Assembly (NCBI RefSeq): GCF_003268775.1
Contig: NZ_QLSU01000009.1
Location: forward strand, 248,001-312,000
Source of the DNA: Paraburkholderia unamae
GTDB taxonomy: Bacteria > Pseudomonadota > Gammaproteobacteria > Burkholderiales > Burkholderiaceae
Direction: 5' to 3'
DNA length: 64,000 nucleotides
Position 1 is the stretch's first letter, and each line of letters starts with the position of its first letter. This document shows positions 1 through 8,429 of this stretch, in pieces. The position numbers and the translations under genes are program-made. The notes beneath the pieces were generated by a model, which worked only from the letters and a program-made list of their open reading frames with translations, was not told the DNA's origin and made no database searches.

Positions 1-658
1 CAACTTCGCACACGAGCGCGCCATGACGCGCGACGAAGCGCTCGCCGCGCTTGCGGCGGGCGCGGCGCGCGTGCGCCATCACGCGGCGCTCGGCACGAAC
101 GTGATCGGCTTCGGCGAAATGGGCATTGCGAACACGTCGTCGGCCGCGTGCCTGATGAGCCGGCTGTGCAGCGTGCCGATCGACGAATGCGTGGGGCGCG
201 GCACGGGCCTCGACAACGCGGGCCTCGCGAGAAAGCGCAATGTGCTCGCGGCGGCGCTCGCGCATCACGCCGACGCGCGCGAGCCGCTCGACGTGCTCGC
301 GGCCTTCGGCGGCTTCGAGATCGCGATGATGGCGGGTGCGTTCATCGAAGCGGCGCGCTCGCGCATGGCGATTCTCGTGGACGGCTTCATCGCGACTTCG
401 GCGCTGCTCGTGGCCGACTCGCTCGCGCCGAACGTGCGCGACTACTGCGTGTTTGCGCACGCATCGAACGAAGCGGGGCACCGGCGCATGCTCGATCATT
501 TCGGCGCGCGCGAACTGCTCGCGCTCGACCTGCGGCTGGGCGAAGGCACGGGCGCGGCGCTCGCGGTGCCGCTGTTGCGCGCGGCCGTGGCGTTTCTCAA
601 CGAGATGGCGAGCTTCGAGTCGGCGGGCGTGGACAATCGCAGTGACCGCAACGCCTGA
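1..658 (+). CDS. cobT: Nicotinate-nucleotide--dimethylbenzimidazole phosphoribosyltransferase, C-terminal part
   Basis: CobT transfers phosphoribose from nicotinate mononucleotide to dimethylbenzimidazole, giving alpha-ribazole phosphate for the lower ligand of cobalamin. The window opens inside the gene: the frame is open from base 2 and reads NFAHERAM before the first internal Met, so only about 218 of the usual ~350 residues are present. Family marks seen are GFGEMGIANTSSAA and the late GEGTGAALA motif, whose Glu is the catalytic base in the family. cobS follows after a 10-base gap, and cobC overlaps cobS, so the three should be cotranscribed. The promoter and true start lie outside the window. 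Confidence 0.95.
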   Translation, partial: NFAHERAMTRDEALAALAAGAARVRHHAALGTNVIGFGEMGIANTSSAACLMSRLCSVPIDECVGRGTGLDNAGLARKRNVLAAALAHHADAREPLDVLAAFGGFEIAMMAGAFIEAARSRMAILVDGFIATSALLVADSLAPNVRDYCVFAHASNEAGHRRMLDHFGARELLALDLRLGEGTGAALAVPLLRAAVAFLNEMASFESAGVDNRSDRNA

Positions 659-668
659 GCGCCACGCG

Positions 669-1427
669 ATGAATCCGCTGGCGGAACTGCGCTACTTCTT
701 CACGGCGCTCGGTTATTTCACGCGTGTGCCGGTGCCGCGCTGGGTGGGCTTCGAGCCCGCGTGGCTCAATGCGGCGGCGCGCTACTTTCCGCTGGTCGGC
801 GCATTGATCGGCGTGCTCGCGGCGCTCGTCTATCTCGCCGCGCTGCGCGTGTTTCCGGCGAGCGTTGCCGTGCTGCTCTCGATGGCCGTCACGTTGCTCG
901 CGACGGGCGCGTTTCACGAGGACGGTCTCGCGGATTGCTTCGACGCCTTCGGCGGCGCGTACACGCGCGAGGACGTGCTGCGCATCATGCACGACTCGCG
1001 CATCGGCGCGTTCGGTGCGATCGGTCTCGTGGTGGCGCTTGCTCTCAAGTGGCAGACGCTCGCGGCGCTGCCGCCCGCGCGCGCCGCGATGCTCATGATC
1101 GCGGGTCACGCCGCGAGCCGCGCGTGCGCGATCAGCTATCTCGTCTCGCTCGACTACGTGCGCCCCGAAGGCAAGGCCAAGCCCGTCGCGCAGCGCATGA
1201 GCCTGCTCGCGTGGTTGTGCGCATGCGTGTTCGGCTTGCCCTGGCTTTTCTGGTCCGACTGGCGCGCGGGCGTGCTCATGCTCGTCGTGCTCGCGGCGCT
1301 GCGCTTCGCGCTGGGGCGTTACTTCGTGCGGCGCATCGGCGGTTATACGGGCGACTGTCTCGGCTTCGCGCAGCAGGTGTTCGAGATCGCCATCTATCTC
1401 GTGGGGCTTGCATGGATCTCGTTCTGA
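669..1427 (+). CDS. cobS: Adenosylcobinamide-GDP ribazoletransferase (cobalamin-5'-phosphate synthase)
   Basis: CobS is the inner-membrane enzyme that joins adenosylcobinamide-GDP to alpha-ribazole (phosphate), the last assembly step of cobalamin. The 252-residue product is very hydrophobic, with several membrane segments, and holds the family's acidic metal site in FHEDGLADCFDAFGG (about residues 80-95). The ATG at 669 lies 10 bases after the cobT stop and gives the usual N-terminus MNPLAELRYFF. The 3' end overlaps the start of the cobC phosphatase by 16 bases, which suggests translational coupling. Confidence 0.95.
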   Translation: MNPLAELRYFFTALGYFTRVPVPRWVGFEPAWLNAAARYFPLVGALIGVLAALVYLAALRVFPASVAVLLSMAVTLLATGAFHEDGLADCFDAFGGAYTREDVLRIMHDSRIGAFGAIGLVVALALKWQTLAALPPARAAMLMIAGHAASRACAISYLVSLDYVRPEGKAKPVAQRMSLLAWLCACVFGLPWLFWSDWRAGVLMLVVLAALRFALGRYFVRRIGGYTGDCLGFAQQVFEIAIYLVGLAWISF

Positions 1428-2005
1428 TTCGCCATCCCGCCGTGGCCGTGGCCGTGGAGGCGGGCGTGTGCTACGGCGCGAGCGACGTGCCGCTCGCGGG
1501 CGAGGCGAACGAGCAGGCCGCGTTGCTCGCCACGCGCCTCGCGGCGCTCGGCGTGCGCGCGCCGCAACGCATCGCGACGAGTCCGCTCACGCGTTGCGCG
1601 AGCGTGGCGGCGGCGCTCTCGGCCGCGCACGGCCACACGCCGGCGGCGGACGCGCGCCTCGCGGAGATGGATTTCGGCGCGTGGGAGCGGCAGCGCTGGG
1701 ACGAGATCGACCGTGCGCAGATCGACGCCTGGGCCGCCGATTTCGAGCACGCGCGCATGCACGGCGGCGAGAGCGTTGCGCAATTCGACGCGCGCGTGAG
1801 CGCGTGGTTCGCCACGCTCGACGCGCACGAAAAGACGACCGTGTGGGCCGTCACGCACGCGGGCGTGATCCGCACCGTCACGGCGCGTGCGCTCGGCATG
1901 CCGCTCGCGCGCTGCGTGCGCTGGCCGCTGGAAATGGCGGCCGTGGTGTGGCTGCGCTACGACGCGTCGAGCGCGCAGTGGTTGCTGTCGCGCTGGAACG
2001 CCTGA
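1412..2005 (+). CDS. cobC: Alpha-ribazole phosphatase, histidine phosphatase superfamily
   Basis: This 197-residue protein belongs to the histidine phosphatase (phosphoglycerate mutase-like) superfamily. The nucleophilic His is in LIRHPAV near the N-terminus and the second catalytic His is in VTHAGVIR near residue 150. The first motif reads RHP rather than the commoner RHG, which is a frequent variant in CobC-type proteins of this group. Its place after cobT and cobS, starting inside cobS, supports a role in dephosphorylating alpha-ribazole-5'-phosphate or cobalamin-5'-phosphate. The gene converges on btuF. The 36-base gap holds the palindrome CGAATCGATTCG (2021-2032) and a 7-bp hairpin (2027-2043), neither with a T-run. 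Confidence 0.88.
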   Translation: MDLVLIRHPAVAVAVEAGVCYGASDVPLAGEANEQAALLATRLAALGVRAPQRIATSPLTRCASVAAALSAAHGHTPAADARLAEMDFGAWERQRWDEIDRAQIDAWAADFEHARMHGGESVAQFDARVSAWFATLDAHEKTTVWAVTHAGVIRTVTARALGMPLARCVRWPLEMAAVVWLRYDASSAQWLLSRWNA

Positions 2006-2041
2006 TCAGCCTCAGTCTGTCGAATCGATTCGGATGCCGAA

Positions 2042-2962
2042 TCAATGCGCGGCGGCATCGCGCGTGCGGGCGAGATCGAGGTCTTCGCAGAGCTGCGCCG
2101 CGCCCTGGGCGATGCGTGGCGCGGGGCGGGTGAGCAGGTCGCCGTCGATGGCGAAGAGATTGCCGCGCTTGACGGCCGTGAGCGTGGGCCACGACTGCCA
2201 GAGCGCGAGGCCGGGCAGCGACCGGTCCGGCGACGTCTCGCCCTGCGCCGCAGTGACGATCGCATCGGGGTTCGCGGCCAATACGGCTTCGGTCGAAACC
2301 GCCGGCACGAGCGGTTCGAGCGCCGCGAACACATTGCGCCCGCCGCACAGTGCGATCACGTCGCTGATCATGTGCTGGCCGTTGAGGGTCATCAGCGGCC
2401 GATCCCAGACTTCGTAGAACACACTCACGGGCGCGCGCCGGGCGTAGCGCGCGCGGAGTTGCGCGATGTCGAGCCGGTAGGCGTCGGCGGCGGCCTGCGC
2501 CGTGGGCCGCGTGCCGAGCAGCACGCCAAGCCGCGTGAGCGAGGTCGCGACATCGTCGAGCCGATGCGGCTCGCTGAAAAAGAGTGGAATATGCAGCGCG
2601 CGCAGGCGGTCGAGTTGCTGCTGCGCATTGCCGTGACGCCAGACCACGATCAGGTCGGGCTTGAGCGCGGCGATGCGTTCGAGGTCGAGCGCGCGGTTGT
2701 CGCCCACGCGCGGCACCTTTTGCGCTTCGGGCGGGTAATCGCTGTAGGCGACCGCGCCGACGACCTTCGCGCCGCCGCCCGCCGCATAGAGCAACTCGGT
2801 CACGTGCGGCGCGAGGCTGACGACGCGCTGGGCGGGAGCGGGGAGGGTAACGGTGTTGCCCGCGTCGTCCACGGCGCTGACCGCTGCGTTGGCCGCGCGC
2901 GATTCGAGCGAGCCAAGCAGGCCGGCACACGCGAGCGCAAGCGCGAGGACGGCGCCGCGCAT
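2042..2962 (-). CDS. btuF: Cobalamin/corrinoid ABC transporter substrate-binding protein
   Basis: This is a 306-residue periplasmic binding protein of the BtuF/FhuD fold. The N-terminal 25 or so residues form a signal peptide with a hydrophobic core (AVLALALACAGLLG) and an Ala-rich cleavage region. The mature protein starts with the family pattern VTLPAPAQRVVSLAPHVTELL. Linkage to cob genes argues for corrinoid capture rather than haem or siderophore binding. The start ATG shares one base with the cobD stop (TGATG), so it is the last gene of the cobU-cbiB-cobD-btuF operon. No btuC or btuD permease or ATPase lies in the window. Confidence 0.9.
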   Translation of the reverse strand: MRGAVLALALACAGLLGSLESRAANAAVSAVDDAGNTVTLPAPAQRVVSLAPHVTELLYAAGGGAKVVGAVAYSDYPPEAQKVPRVGDNRALDLERIAALKPDLIVVWRHGNAQQQLDRLRALHIPLFFSEPHRLDDVATSLTRLGVLLGTRPTAQAAADAYRLDIAQLRARYARRAPVSVFYEVWDRPLMTLNGQHMISDVIALCGGRNVFAALEPLVPAVSTEAVLAANPDAIVTAAQGETSPDRSLPGLALWQSWPTLTAVKRGNLFAIDGDLLTRPAPRIAQGAAQLCEDLDLARTRDAAAH

Positions 2963-3987
2963 CAACCGATCGCCCGCATCGCTTGTGCGAGTGCGCCTTC
3001 GAAGCGCCGCCATTCGTCGTCGCAGGCGGGCAGGCCGAAGCGCAGGCTGGCGGGCGCGTCGAAGCGGCGCGTCCACACCGCGTGCCGCGCGAGTGCGTCC
3101 TGCAATGCCGCCGCGCGCGGGTCCGCGATCCACGCGAAGAGCGGCGTGGCGTGCGGCGCGAAGCCGTGCGCGCGCAGCAGCGCGACGAGGCGAGCGCTTT
3201 CGGCAGCGAGACGCTCGCGCATTGCGCGCTGCCATGCGCCGTCTTCGAATGCGTGAGCGACTGCGTGCCGCGCGGGCCCGCTCACGGTCCACGCGCCCAG
3301 GCGCGCGCGCAGCGCGTGCAGCAGCGCGGGCCGCGCCAGCGCAAATCCGCAGCGTGCGCCCGCGAGCCCGAAGAACTTGCCCGGCGAGCGCAGCACGACG
3401 AGGCCCTCGCGATCGGTTGCGCGCGCAAGCGTTTCGCCGTGCTGCGGGCCGAACGCATCGGCGAAGGCTTCGTCGACGATCAGCGTGCCGCCGCGCGCCG
3501 CGAGCTGCGCGTGCCAGTGCAGCAGGCGGGCCGCGTCGAGATGGGCGGCCGTCGGGTTGTTCGGATTCACGACCACGGCGTGCGTGAGCGCATCGGGCAG
3601 CGTGTCGCGCGTGATGTCCAGCGGGGCGATCTCGTGCCCGGCCTGGGCGAATGCCGGTGCGTACTCGCCATAGGTGAGCGGCGCGATGGCGACGTGCGCG
3701 CGGGGCAGCAGCGCGGGCAGCGCCCGAATCGCGGCCTGGCTGCCCGCCACCGGCAGCACATGCCGGGCGTCGGGCGCGCCGTAGTAGCGCGCGGCGCAGT
3801 CGGCGAAGCCGTCGCCTTCGTCGGGCAGGCGACGCCACGCCGAAGACGGCACGGGCGGCACGGGGTAGCCGTGCGGATTGATGCCGGTCGACAGATCGAT
3901 CCACGCTTCCCAGGCGATGCCGTAGCGCTCGGCCGCTTCGTGCAGATTGCCGCCGTGCGCGACAAGGAGGGGTTGTGGTTCAGACAT
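2962..3987 (-). CDS. cobD: Threonine-phosphate decarboxylase (PLP aminotransferase fold)
   Basis: CobD (named CobC in the aerobic-pathway nomenclature) makes (R)-1-amino-2-propanol phosphate from L-threonine phosphate, the linker between corrin ring and nucleotide loop. The 341-residue protein is a class I/II aminotransferase-fold enzyme: the PLP lysine is in SPGKFFGLAGARCGF, VVNPNNPTA gives the cofactor Asn, and IVDEAF the Asp. The early HGGNLHEAAERYG motif is typical of the family. The gene starts 8 bases before the end of cbiB and ends on the btuF start codon, so both junctions are translationally coupled. Confidence 0.93.
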   Translation of the reverse strand: MSEPQPLLVAHGGNLHEAAERYGIAWEAWIDLSTGINPHGYPVPPVPSSAWRRLPDEGDGFADCAARYYGAPDARHVLPVAGSQAAIRALPALLPRAHVAIAPLTYGEYAPAFAQAGHEIAPLDITRDTLPDALTHAVVVNPNNPTAAHLDAARLLHWHAQLAARGGTLIVDEAFADAFGPQHGETLARATDREGLVVLRSPGKFFGLAGARCGFALARPALLHALRARLGAWTVSGPARHAVAHAFEDGAWQRAMRERLAAESARLVALLRAHGFAPHATPLFAWIADPRAAALQDALARHAVWTRRFDAPASLRFGLPACDDEWRRFEGALAQAMRAIG

Positions 3988-4918
3988 GGGTGGCCACGCT
4001 CACGAAAGCCAGCGCGAGCAGCGCCGCGAGCCACAGGACGGTGGTGCGCTCGACGAGGCGCAGCGCCGCATGCACATCCTGCGCGCGCGGCGGCGAGCCC
4101 GCGCCGAGCGCCGGGCGCTGCTCGAGCGTGCCGTGATAGACGGCCGCGCCGCCCAGCAGCACGTTCAGGCTGCCCGCGCCCGCCGCCATCACCGGGCCCG
4201 CGTTCGGGCTGTCCCAGCGATGCGCCTGTTCGCGCCAGCAGCGCAGCGCCGTGCGCGTGTCGCCGAGGAGCGCATAGCTCGTGGCCGTGAGGCGCGCGGG
4301 AATCCAGTTGAGCACGTCGTCGATGCGCGCCGCCGCCCAGCCAAAGCGCAGGAAGCGCGGCGTGCGGTAGCCCCACATCGCGTCGAGCGTGTTGGCGAGG
4401 CGAAATGCCAGCGCGCCGGGGCCGCCCGCGATCGCGAACCAGAACAGCGCGCCGAAGATCGCGTCGTTGCCGTTCTCCAGCGCCGATTCGACGGCCGCGC
4501 GCGAGAGCGCGGTGGCGTCGGCCCCGGCCGTGTCGCGCGAGACGATGCGCCCGGTCAGTTCGCGCGCGGCGGCGAGGTCGCGCCGCGCGAGCGCCGCGCC
4601 GATCGGCGCGATGTGCTCCGTGAGGCTGCGCGCGCCGAGCGCGAACCACAGCAGCGCGACGTGCAGCGTCCACGCGAGCGGCAAGGGGAGCAGCGCGCAC
4701 AGCAGCGCCGCGAGCGCGACGGGCGGCGCGACGGCGGCAAGCCACGCGAGCAGGCCGAGCGGGCGGCCGCGACGCCCGGTGTTCAGGCGCGCTTCGATAT
4801 GGTTCGCGAGCCGCCCGAAGGCGACGAGGGGATGGGCGCGGCGCGGCTCGCCGAACCAGCGGTCCACGGCGACGCCGGCCACGGCGAGCGCGGCGGTGAC
4901 GGGCAGCGTGAGCATCAT
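3980..4918 (-). CDS. cbiB: Adenosylcobinamide-phosphate synthase, inner membrane
   Basis: CbiB (CobD in the aerobic nomenclature) is an integral membrane enzyme that attaches aminopropanol phosphate to adenosylcobyric acid. The 312-residue product has several hydrophobic segments and the family marks DRWFGEPRRAHPLVAFG (near residue 20) and GNDAIFGALFWFAIAGGPGAL (mid-protein, central part). Two adjacent ATG codons occur. The first (4918) overlaps the cobU stop as ATGA, the usual coupling arrangement, so it is preferred. The 3' end overlaps cobD by 8 bases. Confidence 0.93.
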   Translation of the reverse strand: MMLTLPVTAALAVAGVAVDRWFGEPRRAHPLVAFGRLANHIEARLNTGRRGRPLGLLAWLAAVAPPVALAALLCALLPLPLAWTLHVALLWFALGARSLTEHIAPIGAALARRDLAAARELTGRIVSRDTAGADATALSRAAVESALENGNDAIFGALFWFAIAGGPGALAFRLANTLDAMWGYRTPRFLRFGWAAARIDDVLNWIPARLTATSYALLGDTRTALRCWREQAHRWDSPNAGPVMAAGAGSLNVLLGGAAVYHGTLEQRPALGAGSPPRAQDVHAALRLVERTTVLWLAALLALAFVSVATHV

Positions 4919-5463
4919 GAGGTCGGCGCCTTGAGCACGAGGGGCAGCCCGGCGGCGACGAGCGTGGCGCGGTCCGCGAGCGCGGCGATGCGCTGGTTCA
5001 GGCGGCCGAGCTCGTCCACGTAAAGGCGTGTGGCCGCGCCGAGCGGCACGACGCCCATGCCGATTTCGTTGCTCACCACGAGCACCGTGCCTTGCGCGCG
5101 CTCGCAGGCGGCGGCGAAGGCGTCGAGGCGCGCGCGCCAGTCGGGCAGCGGCGCTTGCGCGTCGGGCGGGCACAACAGGCTGGCGAGCCAGAGCGTGAGG
5201 CAGTCGATCAGCACGCAGCGGTCCGGCGCGGCCGTGGCGTCGAGCGCGCCCGCGAGGTCGAGCGGCGCTTCGACGAGCCCCCAGTGCGCGGGACGGCGTG
5301 CGCGATGGTGCGCGATGCGATCGGCGAATTCGGCGTCGCCGGTCACGCGCGCGGTCGCGATATAGGTGACCGCCAGGCCGCTATCGGCGGCGAGGCGTTC
5401 GGCGTGCGCGCTCTTGCCCGAGCGCGCGCCGCCGACGATGAAGGTGAGATCGCGCGAATTCAT
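4915..5463 (-). CDS. cobU: Adenosylcobinamide kinase / adenosylcobinamide-phosphate guanylyltransferase
   Basis: CobU (CobP) phosphorylates adenosylcobinamide and then transfers GMP from GTP to give adenosylcobinamide-GDP. The 182-residue cytosolic protein carries a P-loop in FIVGGARSGKS at its N-terminus, the conserved VVSNEIGMGVVP segment, and LIDCLTLWL before the second nucleotide motif. The ATG at 5463 is chosen because it places the P-loop at residue 8-15, as in known CobU proteins. It is the first gene of the minus-strand operon and is divergent from cobQ across 127 bases. Confidence 0.94.
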   Translation of the reverse strand: MNSRDLTFIVGGARSGKSAHAERLAADSGLAVTYIATARVTGDAEFADRIAHHRARRPAHWGLVEAPLDLAGALDATAAPDRCVLIDCLTLWLASLLCPPDAQAPLPDWRARLDAFAAACERAQGTVLVVSNEIGMGVVPLGAATRLYVDELGRLNQRIAALADRATLVAAGLPLVLKAPTS

Positions 5464-5538
5464 CGCGCAATTGTAACGGCTGTCCCCCTTTCGGCTAACG
5501 CTCGCCCGCGCCTGCTGCTGCGCTGCGGCGGGCGATGG

Positions 5539-5544
5539 GATAAT
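5539..5544 (+). promoter_or_regulatory. Possible -10 box for cobQ
   Basis: GATAAT stands out in the GC-rich 127-base gap between the divergent cobU and cobQ, about 45 bases before the cobQ ATG. No good -35 hexamer is visible 16-18 bases upstream. The gap is too short, and lacks the GCCACTG-type box, for a cobalamin riboswitch. Confidence 0.25.
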
Positions 5545-5590
5545 GCGCGTTCGCCACAGCCGCCCACGCGCCACCCGCGCCAACCGCTTC

Positions 5591-7099
5591 ATGACCGCAA
5601 CGCTACCCGCCGTGCCCCAGGGCACGCTGATGATCCAGGGCACCACGTCCGACGCCGGCAAGAGCACGCTCGTGGCCGGCCTGTGCCGCCTCGCGCGCCG
5701 CGCGGGCGCGCGCGTCGCCCCATTCAAGCCGCAGAACATGGCGCTCAACAGCGCCGTGACCGTGGATGGCGGCGAGATCGGCCGCGCCCAGGCGCTCCAG
5801 GCGATCGCGGCCGGCATCGAGGCGCACACCGACCTCAACCCGGTGCTGCTCAAGCCCAACAGCGACCTCGGCTCGCAGGTCATCATTCACGGCAAGGCGC
5901 GCATGAACCTCAACGCGCGCGCATACCAGGACTACAAGCCGCTCGCGCGCGAGGCCGTGCTCCAGTCGTACGCGCGCCTGCGCGAGCGCTACGACACGGT
6001 GTTCGTGGAAGGCGCGGGCAGCCCCGCCGAAGTCAATCTGCGCGCCAACGACATCGCCAACATGGGCTTCGCCGAGGCCGTGGACTGCCCGGTCGTGCTC
6101 GTGGCCGACATCGACCGTGGCGGCGTGTTCGCGCACCTGATCGGCACGCTGGCCTGCCTGTCGGAGAGCGAGCGCGCACGCGTGAAGGGCTTCGTCATCA
6201 ACCGTTTTCGCGGCGACCGCACGCTGCTCGAACCCGGCCTCGAATGGCTGGAGAAGCAAACCGGCAAGCCCGTGCTCGGCGTGGTGCCGTATCTGCACGG
6301 CCTCACGCTCGACGCCGAGGACATGCTGCCCGGCGCGGCCCACAGCGGCGCGCAGGCGGGCGGCGAGGTCTTGCGCGTGGTCGTGCCCGCGCTGCCGCAC
6401 ATCAGCAACCACACGGATTTCGACGCGCTGCGCGCCCATCCGCAAGTCGATTTCACCTACGTGCGCACGGGCGAAACGCCGGGCGCGGCCGATCTCGTGA
6501 TCCTGCCGGGCTCGAAGAACGTCCGCGACGACCTCGCGTGGCTGCGCGCGCAGGGCTGGGAGACGGCGCTCGCGCGGCATCTGCGCTATGGCGGGCGCGT
6601 GATCGGCATTTGCGGGGGCATGCAGATGCTCGGGCGCGCGATTGCCGATCCGCACGGCGTGGAGGGCGAGCCGGGCGCGGTGGCGGGCTTTGGCTGGCTC
6701 GACTACGAAACCGAACTCACGCGCGAAAAGACGCTCAAGAACGTGACGGGCGCGCTTGCGCTGGAAGGCGCGGAACCGGCGCGGGTGACCGGGTACGAGA
6801 TTCACATGGGCGAAACGCGCGGGCGCGCGCTGGAAACGCCCGCGCTGCGGCTTGCGCAGGAGGGCGCAGGGGCGTCGCGCCCCGACGGCGCGTGCTCGGT
6901 CGACGGCCAGATCCTCGCGACCTACGTGCACGGCCTCTTCGACACGCCCGAGGCGTGCACCGCGCTGCTGCGCTGGGCGGGGCTCGCGGCGGCGCGCGCG
7001 GTGGACTACCCGGCGTTGCGCGAGGCGTCGCTGGAGCGGCTGGCGGATACGCTCGCGGCGAGCCTCGATCTGGAGAGGGTGTTTGGGGTGATCAGGTGA
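5591..7099 (+). CDS. cobQ: Adenosylcobyric acid synthase (glutamine-hydrolysing)
   Basis: CobQ carries out four ATP- and glutamine-dependent amidations of the corrin ring to give adenosylcobyric acid. The 502-residue protein has the two family domains in order. An N-terminal dethiobiotin-synthetase-like ATPase domain shows LMIQGTTSDAGKST and PFKPQNMALNS. A C-terminal class I glutamine amidotransferase domain has its nucleophile Cys in GRVIGICGGMQMLG and the catalytic His in YVHGLFD. The ATG at 5591 gives MTATLPAVPQGTLMIQG, placing the P-loop at the usual distance. It is transcribed away from cobU and converges on the thioesterase gene 33 bases downstream. Confidence 0.95.
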   Translation: MTATLPAVPQGTLMIQGTTSDAGKSTLVAGLCRLARRAGARVAPFKPQNMALNSAVTVDGGEIGRAQALQAIAAGIEAHTDLNPVLLKPNSDLGSQVIIHGKARMNLNARAYQDYKPLAREAVLQSYARLRERYDTVFVEGAGSPAEVNLRANDIANMGFAEAVDCPVVLVADIDRGGVFAHLIGTLACLSESERARVKGFVINRFRGDRTLLEPGLEWLEKQTGKPVLGVVPYLHGLTLDAEDMLPGAAHSGAQAGGEVLRVVVPALPHISNHTDFDALRAHPQVDFTYVRTGETPGAADLVILPGSKNVRDDLAWLRAQGWETALARHLRYGGRVIGICGGMQMLGRAIADPHGVEGEPGAVAGFGWLDYETELTREKTLKNVTGALALEGAEPARVTGYEIHMGETRGRALETPALRLAQEGAGASRPDGACSVDGQILATYVHGLFDTPEACTALLRWAGLAAARAVDYPALREASLERLADTLAASLDLERVFGVIR

Positions 7100-7132
7100 A
7101 TACGCGCCAGAACACGCGATAAAGCGCGCAGC

Positions 7133-7552
7133 TCAGTAAAGCACCATCTGCGTGCAGCGGAACAGCGCGATGGTCTTGCCGTCCGGGCCGCTCACCGTGG
7201 CGTCCCAGACCTGCGTGCTGCGCCCGAGGTGCACGCCCGTCGCCACGGCCGAGATCGTGCCTTCGCGCGCCGTGCCGAGATGGTTGCTCTTGATCTCGAT
7301 GGTCGTGAAGTTCTTCGCGTTGGGCGGTAGGTGGGCGAGGCAGGCGTAACCGCAGGCGGTGTCGGCGAGGCCGATCACCGTGGCCGCGTGCAGGAAGCCG
7401 TTGGGCGCGAGCAGATTGCTGCGCACGTCGAGTTCGGCGCGCAGCAGGCCTTGTTCGAGCGCGAGCGGGCGAAAGCCCAGCAGTTCGGGCAGGCGGCCGC
7501 GCTGGCGCTCGAGCAGGGTTTCGATCGTGACATCCTGGCGTAGGGTGCTCAT
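7133..7552 (-). CDS. PaaI-family hotdog thioesterase
   Basis: This 139-residue protein matches the PaaI-like acyl-CoA thioesterase family with a single hotdog fold. The central GFLHAATVIGLADTACG helix and NFTTIEIKSNHLGTA strand are the recognisable parts, with Asn in APNGFLHA in place of the usual HGG turn. Family members hydrolyse short or aromatic acyl-CoA esters, but the substrate cannot be read from the sequence. No phenylacetate genes are nearby. It is convergent with cobQ and divergent from the ParA gene across about 196 bases. Confidence 0.85.
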   Translation of the reverse strand: MSTLRQDVTIETLLERQRGRLPELLGFRPLALEQGLLRAELDVRSNLLAPNGFLHAATVIGLADTACGYACLAHLPPNAKNFTTIEIKSNHLGTAREGTISAVATGVHLGRSTQVWDATVSGPDGKTIALFRCTQMVLY

Positions 7553-7627
7553 GGTCGGTCAGTCTCCGGAATTTGACAGGAACAAATGCGGTGCGCACAC
7601 GCGGGGGCTTCGGCGGCGCGCAATTTG

Positions 7628-7640
7628 CCGATAATATCGG
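7628..7640. repeat. 13-bp palindrome between thioesterase and ParA genes
   Basis: CCGATAATATCGG is a perfect inverted repeat (arms CCGATA/TATCGG, one central base) in the divergent intergenic region. It contains -10-like hexamers on both strands (GATAAT on +, TATTAT on -), so it could be an operator overlapping promoters for either gene. A consensus TTGACA sits at 7573-7578 but is not correctly spaced to it. Confidence 0.35.
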
Positions 7641-7748
7641 ACGGTTGATTCGGGGCGGCGGCTCGTCCGCAAGGCGCCTCGAAGGGCATCAGGCAAGAAT
7701 CACGGCAATCCGGCTGGTCCAGTGCCAGCCATCCTGACGGGAGCATTC

Positions 7749-8381
7749 ATGACGGTAATCGTGGTGGCGAATCCCAAGGGCGGCGTGGGAAAGAGCACGC
7801 TGTCCACCAATCTGGCGGGCTATTTCGCCGCGCAAGGCGAGTGGGTGGCGCTCGCGGATCTCGACCGGCAGCAGTCTTCGCACGCATGGCTCGATTTGCG
7901 GCCGGCCACGCTGCCGCCCATCGAAAGCTGGCAGGTCGACCTGGACAACCCGGCGAAGCCGCCCAAGGGACTCGAGCACGCCGTCATCGACACGCCTGCC
8001 GGCCTGCACGGCAACCGGCTCGGGGCGATCATCGAACTGGCCGACAAGGTGATCGTGCCGCTGCAACCCTCGATGTTCGACATCCTCGCCACCCAGGACT
8101 TCCTGAACCGCCTCGCCAAGGAAAAGGCCGTGCGCAAGGGCTCGATCCAGGTGGGCGTGGTGGGCATGCGGGTGGATTCGCGCACGCGCTCGGCCGAGCA
8201 GCTCCAGCGCTTCGTGGAAGGGCTGGAACTGCCGGTGCTGGGCTATTTGCGCGACACGCAGAACTACGTGCAGCTGGCCGCGCACGGCCTCACGCTGTGG
8301 GACGTGGCGAAGAGCCGGGTCGAAAAGGATCTCGACCAGTGGCAGTCGATTCTCGGCTGGGTGGACGGCGCGGGCAAGTAA
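7749..8381 (+). CDS. Orphan ParA/MinD-type ATPase
   Basis: This is a 210-residue ParA-family ATPase with the deviant Walker A motif NPKGGVGKST (residues 9-18), a Walker A' Asp in LADLDRQQS and a Walker B-like AVIDTP. It lacks the N-terminal DNA-binding region of long ParAs and has no parB or parS nearby, so it is more like the short orphan ParAs that position a cargo on the nucleoid or a pole. The ATG at 7749 is preferred: it follows GGGAG by 5 bases and puts the P-loop near the N-terminus. The next gene, panD, converges. No cargo candidate is evident among the neighbours. Confidence 0.88.
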   Translation: MTVIVVANPKGGVGKSTLSTNLAGYFAAQGEWVALADLDRQQSSHAWLDLRPATLPPIESWQVDLDNPAKPPKGLEHAVIDTPAGLHGNRLGAIIELADKVIVPLQPSMFDILATQDFLNRLAKEKAVRKGSIQVGVVGMRVDSRTRSAEQLQRFVEGLELPVLGYLRDTQNYVQLAAHGLTLWDVAKSRVEKDLDQWQSILGWVDGAGK

Positions 8382-8429
8382 GCTCGCAACCAGGCTGGCA
8401 AGCGAGCCCGCAGCGGCCGGCCGCGCGCC

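Noticed and set aside
148..645. Long open frames on both strands over cobT, cobS and cobC
   Set aside because: GC-rich DNA leaves alternate frames open. Their translations are Arg/Ala-rich and low complexity, with no family motif.
2021..2043. Hairpin and palindrome between cobC and btuF as a terminator
   Set aside because: The stems are short (6-7 bp) and no T-run follows on either strand. Kept as a note in the cobC entry only.
5464..5590. Cobalamin riboswitch between cobU and cobQ
   Set aside because: The gap is 127 bases and the conserved B12-box was not found. GCCACAG near 5553 is not enough.
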